Source: Acidobacteriaceae bacterium UBA1307
GTDB lineage: Bacteria > Acidobacteriota > Terriglobia > Terriglobales > Acidobacteriaceae
Direction: 5' to 3'
NCBI GenBank assembly: GCA_002307235.1
Contig: DBTV01000007.1
Span: 19,159-83,158, forward strand
DNA: 64,000 nt
Below the pieces are notes generated by a model. It saw only the letters and a list, made by a program, of their open reading frames with translations, was not told the origin of the DNA and searched no databases. Position numbers and translations under genes: made by a program. Shown one piece after another: positions 53,780 to 62,999 of the stretch (the stretch's first letter is position 1; every line of letters starts with the position of its first letter).

Positions 53780-54766
53780 CTATGCGATCTGCTTGCGCTG
53801 CGCTGCGGCTACCCTGGTTGCGGTTTTCTTTTTCTTGAGGGGCAGAGCCTCCGGCAGCGCGATGCTGAAGGCGAAGGGCTGCGGTGCGGCCTGGGCTCTG
53901 TCGATGGCCAGATCGGCGATGCTGTCCACAAGCCAGCGGAAGTGTTCTTCGCCGACGGACTGCGGATCAGCCTCGGGCGCTGGATCAATGTCGATGACGA
54001 AGGCCGTGCCCTTGGCAACGGCAAATTCGATGCGGCTGATCTCACAACCGAGGGCGCGGCTGAGCAGCACCGCTTCGTTCTCCATGCGTTTGAGCACGGT
54101 CTTCGGCAGCTTGGGCAGATCGGCGAGCGGCTGCCCTGTGGCAGGATTCCAGGCAAAACCGCGCACGCCCTTTTCGCTGACCACGTCGTAACGGAAGGTG
54201 AATTCGGCCTCGACGGCCTGCTGATAGATCATGCACAGATCGCGCGTGCGGTCATAGGCGGCGAAGAACTCCTTGCGATCATGCACCTCGTAGACATCCG
54301 CGCCGCCATTGCCGCGAATCGGCTTCAAAAAGCCATGCTCGCCGACGGCGGCGAAGATCGCCCCCCAGTCGAGCGGATACTCGAAGTTGCGCAGGGCCTC
54401 GCCGGCAAGGCTGTTGGGCCGCTCCTTGTGGGGCAGCATCACCGTGGGAGGCACGGAAAGGCCCAGCCGCGAGGCCAGCGCGAACTCGAAGAACTTGTCA
54501 TTCGACGATTGCCGGAAGGGATGGTTGAGCACCACGGTGCCAGCCAGCGCAAGCTGCTTGAGCCAGGCGCTGTAGAAGGGAACCCGGTGGGCGATGCGAT
54601 CAATGACGACCGCGTAGCGCGGCCCATGCGCGGCCAACTCCGCCGAGGGCGCGCCGATCTGAATGAACTCCGCCTCAACACCGTCGCGCGCGCGTGCCTT
54701 GATGGTGGCGACCAGTGCGCCGGGAAAGTTGTCTTCGGTGCCAAAGAGAATGCCGATCCGCTTCAT
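53780..54766 (-). CDS. ATP-grasp-like protein
   Basis: A 328-residue protein, ATG 54766 with GGAGGA upstream. N-terminal Rossmann part (MKRIGILFGTEDNFPGALV) and a C-terminal part with ATP-grasp pattern: FLKPIRGNGGADVYEV (ATP-binding Lys and loop), AVEAEFTFRYDVVSEKGVRGFAWN, and VAKGTAFVIDIDPAPE with the terminal acidic metal-binding segment. Substrate unknown; it may be a peptide or amino-acid ligase. The tail ends in a Lys-rich stretch (LPLKKKKTATR). Confidence 0.75.
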   Translation of the reverse strand: MKRIGILFGTEDNFPGALVATIKARARDGVEAEFIQIGAPSAELAAHGPRYAVVIDRIAHRVPFYSAWLKQLALAGTVVLNHPFRQSSNDKFFEFALASRLGLSVPPTVMLPHKERPNSLAGEALRNFEYPLDWGAIFAAVGEHGFLKPIRGNGGADVYEVHDRKEFFAAYDRTRDLCMIYQQAVEAEFTFRYDVVSEKGVRGFAWNPATGQPLADLPKLPKTVLKRMENEAVLLSRALGCEISRIEFAVAKGTAFVIDIDPAPEADPQSVGEEHFRWLVDSIADLAIDRAQAAPQPFAFSIALPEALPLKKKKTATRVAAAQRKQIA

Positions 54767-54909
54767 GCCATATCCTCCACAGATGAGGTCAGGATGCAAC
54801 GAGAACATTGCGAGCGTGATTCGGCTTTAGTGTAGCCGGAAAAATGCGCCATGTTCACGAAGATCATGCGCAAACGAGCGGAAGGGTCCAAAAGCGGAAC
54901 GGCGGTGCG

Positions 54910-55518
54910 TTATTGAGCACGCAGCGCGCGCATGTTGTAGTCGGAGACGGCCCGCGCCACCTCGAGCACCGGCAGGCGCTGCTCGGGAATCTCTTCGAGC
55001 CAGCAGCAGAGCGCCTCATAGACGGCACCGACCAGACACTGCGCGGCGATGCGTGGATCGGCCACGGCAAAGACCTCCGGCATCTCCAGAATATTCATGC
55101 GGATCTGCTCCACATGGTATTGCAGGATCGAGCGACGAACCTTTTCAAGCCGTGTACTCAGCCCGGAGGACTCAACGAGAAGAATCCGGGCCAGCTCCGG
55201 CGTCTGGGCCAGAAAGAGAAACAGCGATTCCAGGCCGCGCTCGACGCAGAGCAGCCGATTCGGCTCCTCAGCTTCGATCTCATCGAAAAGCACGGAGATC
55301 TTTTCGCCAAGATCTTCAAGCACTGCGGCAAAGATCTCTTCCTTGTTGCGAAAGTGCAGATAAAAGCTGCCGACCGAGCTGCCCGCTTCGGCGACGATCA
55401 TCGGGACCGTGGCGGCGTGGTAGCCATGCCTGCCGAACATGCGTACGGCGGATTCGAGCAGCTTTTTGCGTCGCGCATCCTTGCGTGCTTCGGTGGCTGG
55501 AGTTTTACGGTAAACCAT
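54910..55518 (-). CDS. TetR-family repressor of the efflux locus
   Basis: A 202-residue repressor; start ATG 55518 gives MVYRKTPATEARKDARRKKLL. The HTH is AATVPMIVAEAGSSVGSFYLHFRNKEEIF; the C-terminal domain is the ligand-binding helical bundle. It is divergent from the RND operon, 79 bp apart, and a 44-bp perfect palindrome with TTGACA boxes lies between them, so it very probably represses both itself and the pump. Confidence 0.93.
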   Translation of the reverse strand: MVYRKTPATEARKDARRKKLLESAVRMFGRHGYHAATVPMIVAEAGSSVGSFYLHFRNKEEIFAAVLEDLGEKISVLFDEIEAEEPNRLLCVERGLESLFLFLAQTPELARILLVESSGLSTRLEKVRRSILQYHVEQIRMNILEMPEVFAVADPRIAAQCLVGAVYEALCCWLEEIPEQRLPVLEVARAVSDYNMRALRAQ

Positions 55519-55542
55519 CGCTTTGAGTTTACCTTTCTTTCC

Positions 55543-55586
55543 CCTTGACAAGGAAAGAATGACGCGTCATTCTTTCCTTGTCAAGG
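55543..55586. promoter_or_regulatory. Fully symmetric divergent promoter/operator
   Basis: A 44-bp perfect palindrome (22-bp arms, centre between 55564 and 55565). Each half contains TTGACA (55545-55550 on the plus strand, 55584-55579 on the minus) and the centre reads GAATGACGCGTCATTC. With a 17-bp spacing the -10 position would be CATTCT on each strand, which is weak. It is the expected TetR operator and would repress both directions equally. Confidence 0.9.
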
Positions 55587-55596
55587 ATGATTGCCC

Positions 55597-56847
55597 ATGC
55601 AGCGTTTGAATTCGGTATTTCCAACCACCACGGTGGTTGATCGGCCGCGCACTGTGCGTTTTGGCCTTGCGGCAGGAGTCTTTCTTGTTCTGCTTCCTCT
55701 CGCGGCCTGCGGGCCCAAAGCGCCGGTGGCTGCCGATCAGCCGGTTGCCGTGCAGTTGCGCCAGCCCCGGCAGGTGGTTGAGCCGGTGATGGTGGCCGCC
55801 AGTGGCGAGGTCGAGGCCAACGTGAGTTCGTTGTGCGCCTTCCAGGTGACGGGCCGGGTGAACCGTGTGTTTGTGGAAGAGGGCCAACCGGTGCGCAAGG
55901 GCCAGTTGCTGGCCACGCTTGATGCGGCCGACTATCAAAATGCCTTTGACGCGGCCTCGGGACAGGCCGTCGCGGCACAGGCTGTGGCGAGCAAGGCCAA
56001 GGCTGGATTGCGCGCGGAGGAGCTCGCGCAGGCGCGCATCGAAGCGGCGCAGCAGAACGACCAGTACACGCGCATGAAGTATCTCTACGAGCACCAGAGC
56101 CTGCCGGCGAATGATTTTCACAAGATCGAGGCGGCCTACCGGGCCTCCGTGCAGCGGTTGCACATGGCCGAGGAGGGAACGCGCGTCGAGGACAAGGCCT
56201 CGGCCGAGGGGCAGAGCCAGGCGGCGGTGGCGCAGCGGCACGAGGCGGGCAAGCGGCTGGCTGACACGCGGCTGACCGCGCCGGTGGCGGGCTTTGTCGG
56301 CATGAAGAAGGCCGATGTGGGCAACACGGTTTCGGCTGGAACGCCGGTCTTTTCGGTGCTCGATCTTGATCCGGTGAAGGTGCGTGTGGCGATTGCCGAA
56401 GCGCAGATCGGCCGGGTGCATGCGGGTGCGCGGGCGCAGGTGGTGATTCCCTCGCTCGGCGGCCGCCGCTTTGAGGGCAAGGTGGATGCGGTCGGCGTTG
56501 CCGCCGATGCTGCTTCGCGCACCTATACCGTCAAGATCACCGTTCCCAATCATGATCACCTGCTGCGGGCCGGCATGATTGCCGAAGCGCGCATATATGC
56601 CGAGCATGAAACGATGCAGGCGCTGACGGTGCCGGGTGACGCGATTGTGCGCGATGCCAGGGGCGTGACGCTGGTCTATGTCTTCGATCCGTCGCGAGGG
56701 CGCGTTGATGCGCGTCGCGTCGAGCCGGGAGATCTGGTGGAGAACGAGGTGGCGATTCGTACCGGGCTCAAGGCCGGTGAGCAGATTGTCGTGGCCGGAC
56801 AGCAGAATGTGCGCGAGGGCGCGCGGGTGACGGGAGCCGGGCGATGA
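55597..56847 (+). CDS. RND efflux periplasmic adaptor lipoprotein
   Basis: Membrane-fusion protein of 416 residues, ATG 55597 with AAGGA about 10 bp upstream. Lipobox LPLAAC near residue 30. Domains in order: barrel-sandwich start (FQVTGRVNRVFVEEGQPVRKGQLLATLD), alpha hairpin (about 100-185), barrel sandwich end (TAPVAGFVGMKKADVGNTVSAGTPVFSVLD) and beta-barrel (RVAIAEAQIGRVHAGARAQV) plus membrane-proximal part. Its stop overlaps the pump gene by 4 bp. Confidence 0.94.
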   Translation: MQRLNSVFPTTTVVDRPRTVRFGLAAGVFLVLLPLAACGPKAPVAADQPVAVQLRQPRQVVEPVMVAASGEVEANVSSLCAFQVTGRVNRVFVEEGQPVRKGQLLATLDAADYQNAFDAASGQAVAAQAVASKAKAGLRAEELAQARIEAAQQNDQYTRMKYLYEHQSLPANDFHKIEAAYRASVQRLHMAEEGTRVEDKASAEGQSQAAVAQRHEAGKRLADTRLTAPVAGFVGMKKADVGNTVSAGTPVFSVLDLDPVKVRVAIAEAQIGRVHAGARAQVVIPSLGGRRFEGKVDAVGVAADAASRTYTVKITVPNHDHLLRAGMIAEARIYAEHETMQALTVPGDAIVRDARGVTLVYVFDPSRGRVDARRVEPGDLVENEVAIRTGLKAGEQIVVAGQQNVREGARVTGAGR

Positions 56848-59800
56848 ATCCCGTACGGCTTTCGCTGCGCTATCCGCAGGTCACGCTGGTACTGGCGGCG
56901 ATGATGTTTCTGGTGGGCGTCGGCGCGCTGGTGATGATGCCGCGCCGCGAAGACCCGAAGATCACGATTCGCGAGGGGTTGATCGTGGCCGTGTATCCTG
57001 GCGCGACCGCCGATCAGGTCGAGGATCAGGTGACGCGCAAGATCGAGGAGCGGCTCTTCCACTTCGAGCAGGTGCGTCGCGCCAAAACCTATTCCACCAC
57101 GCGCAACGGCATGGTGACGATCAACGTGCAGTTGAACGAGTCGGTCAAGGATGCCGACAAGTTCTGGTCGACGCTGCGGCTCGACATGGCGCAACTGAAG
57201 CAGACCGGATTGCCCGCAGGCGTGCGCGGGCCGATTGTCGATTCGGACTTTGGCGATACGGTCGCCGTGCTGCTGGCGATTCATGGCGATGGTTATGGCT
57301 ATCGTGAGTTGACCGATTATGCAAAGACGGTCGAGGACCGGCTGCGCGTCTTGCCCGCCGTCTCGAAGATCCATCGCATCGGCGATCAGCAGGAAGAGAT
57401 CGACGTTGAGACCAGCTCCGAGCGCCTGGCGCAGTTCGGCGTCAATCCGCAGCGCGTGGCGCAGGCGCTGGCGGGGCGCAACACCGTGTCTTATGCGGGC
57501 GGCGTGCCCTCGGGGCAGAACAAGGCCCCGATCATGGCCAGCGGAACGCTCAAGACCGAAGACGAGATTCGCGGCGCGATTGTGGACGTGACGGCCTCGG
57601 GCCAGCCGGTGCATGTGGCCGATCTGGCCGAGGTGAACCGCACCTATGCCGATCCGACCGAGTACGTGCGCATTGGTGGTGAGCGCGCCGTGCTGCTTTC
57701 TGTCGAGATGCACGAGGGCAACAACATTGTCTTCTTCGGCCGCGCGCTGCATCAGGCGCTCGATGATCTTCGCCCGCAACTGCCGCCGGGCATCAAGCTC
57801 GATCTGGTGGCCGATCAGCCGCGTGTCGTCTCCGAGCGTGTGCTGGGATTTTTTCGTGAATTTGGCATTGCCATTGTGGCCGTAATTCTGGTCACGATGT
57901 TGTTGCTGCCGATGCGTGTGGCGCTGGTGGCCGCCGTGGCCATTCCCGTTACGGTGATGGCGACCTTTGGCCTGTTGCATTTGGTGGGTGTGGAGTTGCA
58001 GCAGGTCTCGATTGCCGCGCTGATCGTGGTGCTCGGCATGGTGGTGGACGATGCCATCGTGATTGCCGATAACTATGTCGAGTTACTCGATCGTGGCCTC
58101 GGGCGCGATGAAGCGGCCTGGCGCAGCGCCTCGGAGATGGCGGTGCCGGTGCTGACGGCGACGCTGACCATCATCGCCTCGTTTGCGCCGATGCTGCTGT
58201 TGACCGGCTCGGTTGGCGAGTTCATTCGCGCGTTGCCGATTGCCGTCACCATTGCGCTGGGTACCTCGTTTGTGGTGGCCATGCTGCTGACGCCGATGAC
58301 CGCGCGCCTGTTCATCCAGAAGGGCCTCGTCGATCACGAGACCAGGGATGACACCGTGGAAGAGCACTTCACCTTGCTCGGCTGGATGCAGGTGCAGTAC
58401 AACCGCGTAATCACCTATGCGATGCAGCATAAAAAGGCTGCGCTTGCCAGTGGCGTGGTGGTCTTTGTGCTCGGGCTCATCGCGTTGCGCTTTGTGCCGC
58501 AGCAGTTTTTTCCGCTCGCTGAACGCAACCAGTTCGTGATGGATGTCTGGATGCCGGAAGGGGCGCGGATTGAGGCGACCGACACGGCGGTGCAAAAGAT
58601 CGAGGCCGTGCTCAAGACCGAGCCGATTGTCTCGATGACCACCAGCTTTCTGGGTGCCAGCGCGCCGCGTTTTTATTACAACGTGAACCCGCAGCCGCCG
58701 GCGAGCAACTATGCGCAACTGCTGATCAACACGACCAGCGCGGAAAAAACACCGGCACTGGTGGCGCGGCTGCGCACGCGGCTTGCCGCCGCGGTGCCCG
58801 AGGCGCAGGTCTTCGTGAAGGAGTTGCAACAGGGCCAGCAGATGGAAGCGCCGGTGGAGGTGCGCATCGTCGGCAACGACGAGCAGCGACTGCGCACGCT
58901 CGGCGATCAGGTTGAAGAGATTCTGCGGCACACGCCCGGCGCGACCTACATCCACACCGACTGGCATGAGGACGAGTGGCAGGTGCGCGTCAAGGCGCGC
59001 GAAGAGGTGGCCAATCGATTAGGGCTCACCGATCAATCCATCGCGCAGCAGTTGGGCGGAGCCTTTGAGGGCGCGCCGATGACCACCTACTGGGAGGGGG
59101 ATCGCGCGGTGAATGTGGCCTTCCGGCTCGATGCCGCGCATCGCCAGACGACGACCGATCTGGCGAATACCTATCTGATGTCGCCGGTGAGCGGCGCGCG
59201 CGTGCCGCTCAATGCGGTGGCGACGCTCGAGCCGGGCTGGCAGCCAGGCCGCATCGTGCATCGCAATGGCGTGCGCACGCTCACCGTGCGTGCCTTCCCG
59301 ACCGGAGGCCGTCTGGCCAGCGAGATTCTCGCCGACATTCGCAAGCAGGTCGATACACTGCCGCTGCCGCAGGGCTATCGCATTGAATATGGCGGCGAGT
59401 ATGCGAACCAGAGTGAGACCTCGGGCGAGTTGATGCTGGCCCTCGGCATCAGTCTCGTGCTGATCTTTCTGATTCTTCTCTTTCAGTTCCGCAGCTTCCT
59501 CGATCCGTTGATCGTGATGATGGCCTTTCCGTTGGCGCTTCCGGGCGCGGCCTTTGGCCTGCTTGTTACGCGCAACACCTTCGGCTTTACCGCATTCATC
59601 GGCATCGTCAGTCTGGGCGGGCTGGTCGTGCGCAATTCCATCATTCTCATCGACTACATTCACGTGCGCATGCGCGAAGGCGTCGCTCTTGAAGAGGCCG
59701 CGCTTGAGGCGGGCGAGCGCCGGCTGCGCCCGATCTTTTTGACCACGATGGCCGCGGCGATTGGCGTGTTGCCGATGATTCTGTCGGGCTCGAGCCTGTG

Positions 59801-61235
59801 GTCGCCGCTGGCCAGCGCCATCGCCTTCGGCCTGCTCGGTTCCATGTTCTTCACGCTCGTGGTGATTCCGGTGCTCTTCGTTGCGGTGCATCAGCGTTGG
59901 GGATGGATGCGCGCGGTGAAGACTGCGGCGCCGGTCCTGCTGCTTGTTGCTTTTTGCATCAACCATGCGCAGGCCGAGCCGCGGCACCTGTCGCTCGAGG
60001 AGGCCACGGCGCTGGCGGCGGAGAAAAATCCTGCCGTGCGCATGGCGCGGCTGCGCGTCAGAGAGATGGAGGCACGTGTCACCGAGGCGCGCGCCAATTA
60101 TTTTCCGACAGTCGAGAACACCAGCAGTGCCGCGCATGCGGGCAAGACCGAAGACCTTACGCTGCCGGCCGGTGTGCTCGGAACCTATCCGGGCGCGGGA
60201 AAGATTCCCGGTAAAAGTATCTCGATTCAGCTTGGCAATCCGAATTTCTTGCTGAGTTCGACGACCGCCGCCCAGCCGCTGACGCAATGGTTCAAGATTC
60301 ATGCCGGTGTGGGCGTGGCGCGCGCCGATGCCTCGAGTGCGCGCGCGGATGCGCATCGTGCCGAGGCGGAGGTGGCCTTCGAGGTGCGCAAGCTCTATCT
60401 GAGCCTGCTGGCCGCGCAGAAGAAAAAACGTGCGGCGGCGTTGCGCATCGAGGCTGGCGAGCAGCAGCTTGCCGAAGCGCATGCCGGCGTCGAGGCCGGA
60501 GCCGTTCTTGCATTGCAAGAGCTCGAAGGCAAGGCGCAGTTGGCGGAAGCGCGCCATCAGCTCGGTTCGCTCGATGATGCCATTGCCGACATGCAGGTGG
60601 AGTTCAATAACCTGACCGGCCTGCCGCTCGATACGCAACTGGATCTGGCTGAACCTGTTTTGCAGGCTGCGCCGCTGTCGCGTGAGCAGCTTGAGACGGA
60701 CGCGCTTGCACACAATCCGCAAGTGTCAGTGGCGCGCGCCCAACTGGCCAAAAGCCGCGCAGGTGTGGCCGCTGCGCATGCGGAGTTTCTTCCCGAGATC
60801 GCGGCTTACGGTCAGCATGTTTATCAGACCGGTGTGCCGTTGCTGTCGGAAAACAATGTGGTCGTCGGTCTGCGCATGAACTGGACGATCTTCGACTTCG
60901 GCAAACGCACCGGGCAGGTCAGGGAGCGGGTTGCGCAGCGTTCCCAGGCAGAGATCCATCTGGCCGATACGGAAAATCGGGTGCGCGTCGACGTGGAAAA
61001 GCAGATCCGCAAGGTCGAGCGGGCCGAAAGTGGTCTGGCCGCAGCCCGCGATGGCGTGGCCGCGCGCACCGAGATGAGGCGTATCGTCTCCGAGCAGGTT
61101 ACGGCGAAGACGGCCAACGCCTCTGCACTGAAGCAGGCTGAGGCGCAATTGGCCGCCGCCGAGGCCTCGCTCTATGAAGCCGCGGTGGATCGCGCCGTAG
61201 CGCAGGCCGATCTTGCGCGTATTGTGGGGCAGTAG
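56844..61235 (+). CDS. RND pump fused in frame to a TolC-like outer-membrane channel
   Basis: One 1463-residue ORF. Residues 1-1021 are a complete RND inner-membrane pump: first helix LVLAAMMFLVGVGALVMM, two large periplasmic loops, proton-relay pair D402-D403 in MVVDDAIVIADN, TM10 with R930 in LVVRNSIILIDY where AcrB has Lys940, and helix 12 ending at VIPVLFVAVHQRWGW. From M1022 the sequence reads as a separate signal peptide (MRAVKTAAPVLLLVAFCINHAQA, cleavage AQA-EP at 1044/1045) followed by a complete TolC-like OMP. No stop or frame change interrupts it. The adaptor gene overlaps by 4 bp upstream. Confidence 0.93.
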   Translation: MNPVRLSLRYPQVTLVLAAMMFLVGVGALVMMPRREDPKITIREGLIVAVYPGATADQVEDQVTRKIEERLFHFEQVRRAKTYSTTRNGMVTINVQLNESVKDADKFWSTLRLDMAQLKQTGLPAGVRGPIVDSDFGDTVAVLLAIHGDGYGYRELTDYAKTVEDRLRVLPAVSKIHRIGDQQEEIDVETSSERLAQFGVNPQRVAQALAGRNTVSYAGGVPSGQNKAPIMASGTLKTEDEIRGAIVDVTASGQPVHVADLAEVNRTYADPTEYVRIGGERAVLLSVEMHEGNNIVFFGRALHQALDDLRPQLPPGIKLDLVADQPRVVSERVLGFFREFGIAIVAVILVTMLLLPMRVALVAAVAIPVTVMATFGLLHLVGVELQQVSIAALIVVLGMVVDDAIVIADNYVELLDRGLGRDEAAWRSASEMAVPVLTATLTIIASFAPMLLLTGSVGEFIRALPIAVTIALGTSFVVAMLLTPMTARLFIQKGLVDHETRDDTVEEHFTLLGWMQVQYNRVITYAMQHKKAALASGVVVFVLGLIALRFVPQQFFPLAERNQFVMDVWMPEGARIEATDTAVQKIEAVLKTEPIVSMTTSFLGASAPRFYYNVNPQPPASNYAQLLINTTSAEKTPALVARLRTRLAAAVPEAQVFVKELQQGQQMEAPVEVRIVGNDEQRLRTLGDQVEEILRHTPGATYIHTDWHEDEWQVRVKAREEVANRLGLTDQSIAQQLGGAFEGAPMTTYWEGDRAVNVAFRLDAAHRQTTTDLANTYLMSPVSGARVPLNAVATLEPGWQPGRIVHRNGVRTLTVRAFPTGGRLASEILADIRKQVDTLPLPQGYRIEYGGEYANQSETSGELMLALGISLVLIFLILLFQFRSFLDPLIVMMAFPLALPGAAFGLLVTRNTFGFTAFIGIVSLGGLVVRNSIILIDYIHVRMREGVALEEAALEAGERRLRPIFLTTMAAAIGVLPMILSGSSLWSPLASAIAFGLLGSMFFTLVVIPVLFVAVHQRWGWMRAVKTAAPVLLLVAFCINHAQAEPRHLSLEEATALAAEKNPAVRMARLRVREMEARVTEARANYFPTVENTSSAAHAGKTEDLTLPAGVLGTYPGAGKIPGKSISIQLGNPNFLLSSTTAAQPLTQWFKIHAGVGVARADASSARADAHRAEAEVAFEVRKLYLSLLAAQKKKRAAALRIEAGEQQLAEAHAGVEAGAVLALQELEGKAQLAEARHQLGSLDDAIADMQVEFNNLTGLPLDTQLDLAEPVLQAAPLSREQLETDALAHNPQVSVARAQLAKSRAGVAAAHAEFLPEIAAYGQHVYQTGVPLLSENNVVVGLRMNWTIFDFGKRTGQVRERVAQRSQAEIHLADTENRVRVDVEKQIRKVERAESGLAAARDGVAARTEMRRIVSEQVTAKTANASALKQAEAQLAAAEASLYEAAVDRAVAQADLARIVGQ
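59907..61235 (+). other. TolC-like module of the fused pump ORF
   Basis: The 442-codon 3' part beginning with M1022 of the fused ORF. After the signal-peptide-like start it has HLSLEEATALAAEKNPAVRMARLRV, the first OEP repeat, a long helical/strand middle, a second repeat (REQLETDALAHNPQVSVARAQLAKSRAG, then FLPEIAAYGQHVYQ) and MNWTIFDFGKRTGQVRERVAQR, all typical of TolC/OEP proteins. GGGGA at 59899-59903, 3 bp upstream, could allow internal initiation at 59907, though the spacing is tight. Confidence 0.85.
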
Positions 61236-61304
61236 CTTTTGGGACTGGCGCATTCTATCAATCGCGGTCTATGCTGTTGGCATCGATGTAGAGGAGTGCT
61301 GACG

Positions 61305-61946
61305 ATGAAATATCGCGTGTTGACCGTGAATCGGGAGTATGGCAGCGGAGGCGGAAGAATAGCGCAGACCATCGCCGAGCGATTGGGCTGGAAGCTGCTG
61401 GATCGCGACATCATCGACGCGATTGCCTACAATGCGCATGTGGATGCGAGGCTGGTGCAGCGTTACGACGAACACATCGTCTCCTGGCTGCGGCGCCTTA
61501 ACCAGCAGGCCATGCGTGGTGCCGCGCTCGCGGCGGGCATTGAACTGGGTGAAAACGCTGTCTTCGACGCCGATGAGATGGTCAAGATCAGCCAGAAGGT
61601 CATTGAAGAGGCTTGGAGCGAGGGCAACTGCGTCATCGTCGGGCGCGGCGCGCAGTGCGTGCTGCAATGCAAGCCCGATGTCTTCCACGCCTTTGTTTAC
61701 GCGCCGGTAAAAGCGCGCATTGCGCGGCTGAAAAAGCGTCTTGATCCCGGTGTCAATGCCGAGGAGCGCGTGCATACCGTCGATGCCGAGCGCGCCAAAT
61801 ATCTGCAGCAGTACTTCGGCAAGAACTGGTGCAACATGCACCTCTATGACCTGATGCTCTGCTCGCACGATGACGAAGATGAGGCGGCGCGCACCATTCT
61901 GTACGCCATGGACGGCAAGCATGCGCTCGAGGCAGCCAGCTTCTAG
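61305..61946 (+). CDS. Cytidylate kinase-like protein
   Basis: A 213-residue P-loop protein of the cytidylate kinase-like family (Pfam PF13189 type). ATG 61305 follows GAGGAG. Segments: VNREYGSGGGRIAQTIAERLGWKLLDRDIIDAIA at the N-terminus (P-loop region), CVIVGRGAQCVLQ in the middle, and the KNWCNMHLYDLMLCS region. The family differs from true Cmk and its substrate is unknown. Confidence 0.85.
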   Translation: MKYRVLTVNREYGSGGGRIAQTIAERLGWKLLDRDIIDAIAYNAHVDARLVQRYDEHIVSWLRRLNQQAMRGAALAAGIELGENAVFDADEMVKISQKVIEEAWSEGNCVIVGRGAQCVLQCKPDVFHAFVYAPVKARIARLKKRLDPGVNAEERVHTVDAERAKYLQQYFGKNWCNMHLYDLMLCSHDDEDEAARTILYAMDGKHALEAASF

Positions 61947-61973
61947 ACAACGCGTGCTGCCGCGGCGCTTTTG

Positions 61974-62999
61974 CTACGACAGCACGCTCGATTTGTCCGT
62001 TGAGGCGCGCACGACCAGTCTGGGTTCGATCAGCACGGTCTTGTTCTGTTGGGGCGTCTTGTCCTCAAGCAGCGAAAGCAGCAGACGCGCCGTGCGTTCA
62101 CCGGTCTGTTCGGTCTGCTGGTCGATGGTCGACAGCGGAATGCGCAGCTCGCGGCTGTAGTACAGATTGCCGGCGCCGATCACCGCGATCTCTTCCGGGA
62201 TGCGCAGTCCAGCCGCGGTGATGGCATGCATTGCGCCGATGCCCATCGGATCATTGAAGGCAAAGATGCCGTCGGGGCGCGGAGAAAGCTGCAGCAGCTC
62301 CCGCGTGAGTTTTTCGCCGATCTCGACACTGTGCAGGTCGGCCATCGATTGCGTGGAAATGTAGCCAGGGTACAGGGGAATCCCGTGCTTCGCCAGAGCC
62401 TTCTGGTAGCCGGCTAGCCGTCCACGTCCGCCACTGGTGTTGGGGCCGCGCAGATGGGCGATCCGTTGGCAGCCGATCGCGATGAGATGTTCGGTGGCGA
62501 TTTCGCCGACCCGTTCATCGTCGCTGCCGACGTAGTTGGCGTTGAGGCCGGGAAGGTTCCGGTCGACCAGAACCAGCGGCGTGCCCTCTTTGTGAATCCG
62601 TTGCAGAATCTCTGATTCGGTGCAGGTGGAGGCGATGACCAGCGCATCGAGCCGGCGGGCGAGCAGCCTTTCGATGGTGCGGTCCTCAAGCTCCGGATCT
62701 TCATCCGAGGTCGAAATCGTCAGGCAATATCCCTTTTTCAAAAGCGCCGTCGAGAGCGATTTGGCGATTTGCGCAAAAAATGTGTGCAGAAGGTCGGGCA
62801 CGACGAGGCCAACCAGATAGGTGCGTCCGGTGACCAGCGAACGCGCCGCCAGATTCGGCGTGTAGTTCATCTCCCGGACTTTGTCGAGAACCCGCTGGCG
62901 CGTTTTTTTGCTTATATCTTCATGATTACGAAGAACTTTTGAAACCGTGATGATCGAGACGCCGAGCTCGCGGGCGATGTCTTTCATGGTGGTCGCCAT
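61974..62999 (-). CDS. LacI-family transcriptional regulator
   Basis: A 341-residue sugar-responsive repressor. The HTH MKDIARELGVSIITVSKVLRNHEDIS and hinge helix (NYTPNLAARSLVTGRT) are at the N-terminus, followed by a periplasmic-binding-protein-like effector domain (VGLVVPDLLHTFFAQIAKSL; RPDGIFAFNDPMGIGAMHAI; PLSTIDQQTEQTG). ATG 62999 is used; ATG 63014 is an alternative with no clear ribosome site. It is divergent from the fucose-isomerase-like gene, which it probably controls. Confidence 0.93.
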   Translation of the reverse strand: MATTMKDIARELGVSIITVSKVLRNHEDISKKTRQRVLDKVREMNYTPNLAARSLVTGRTYLVGLVVPDLLHTFFAQIAKSLSTALLKKGYCLTISTSDEDPELEDRTIERLLARRLDALVIASTCTESEILQRIHKEGTPLVLVDRNLPGLNANYVGSDDERVGEIATEHLIAIGCQRIAHLRGPNTSGGRGRLAGYQKALAKHGIPLYPGYISTQSMADLHSVEIGEKLTRELLQLSPRPDGIFAFNDPMGIGAMHAITAAGLRIPEEIAVIGAGNLYYSRELRIPLSTIDQQTEQTGERTARLLLSLLEDKTPQQNKTVLIEPRLVVRASTDKSSVLS

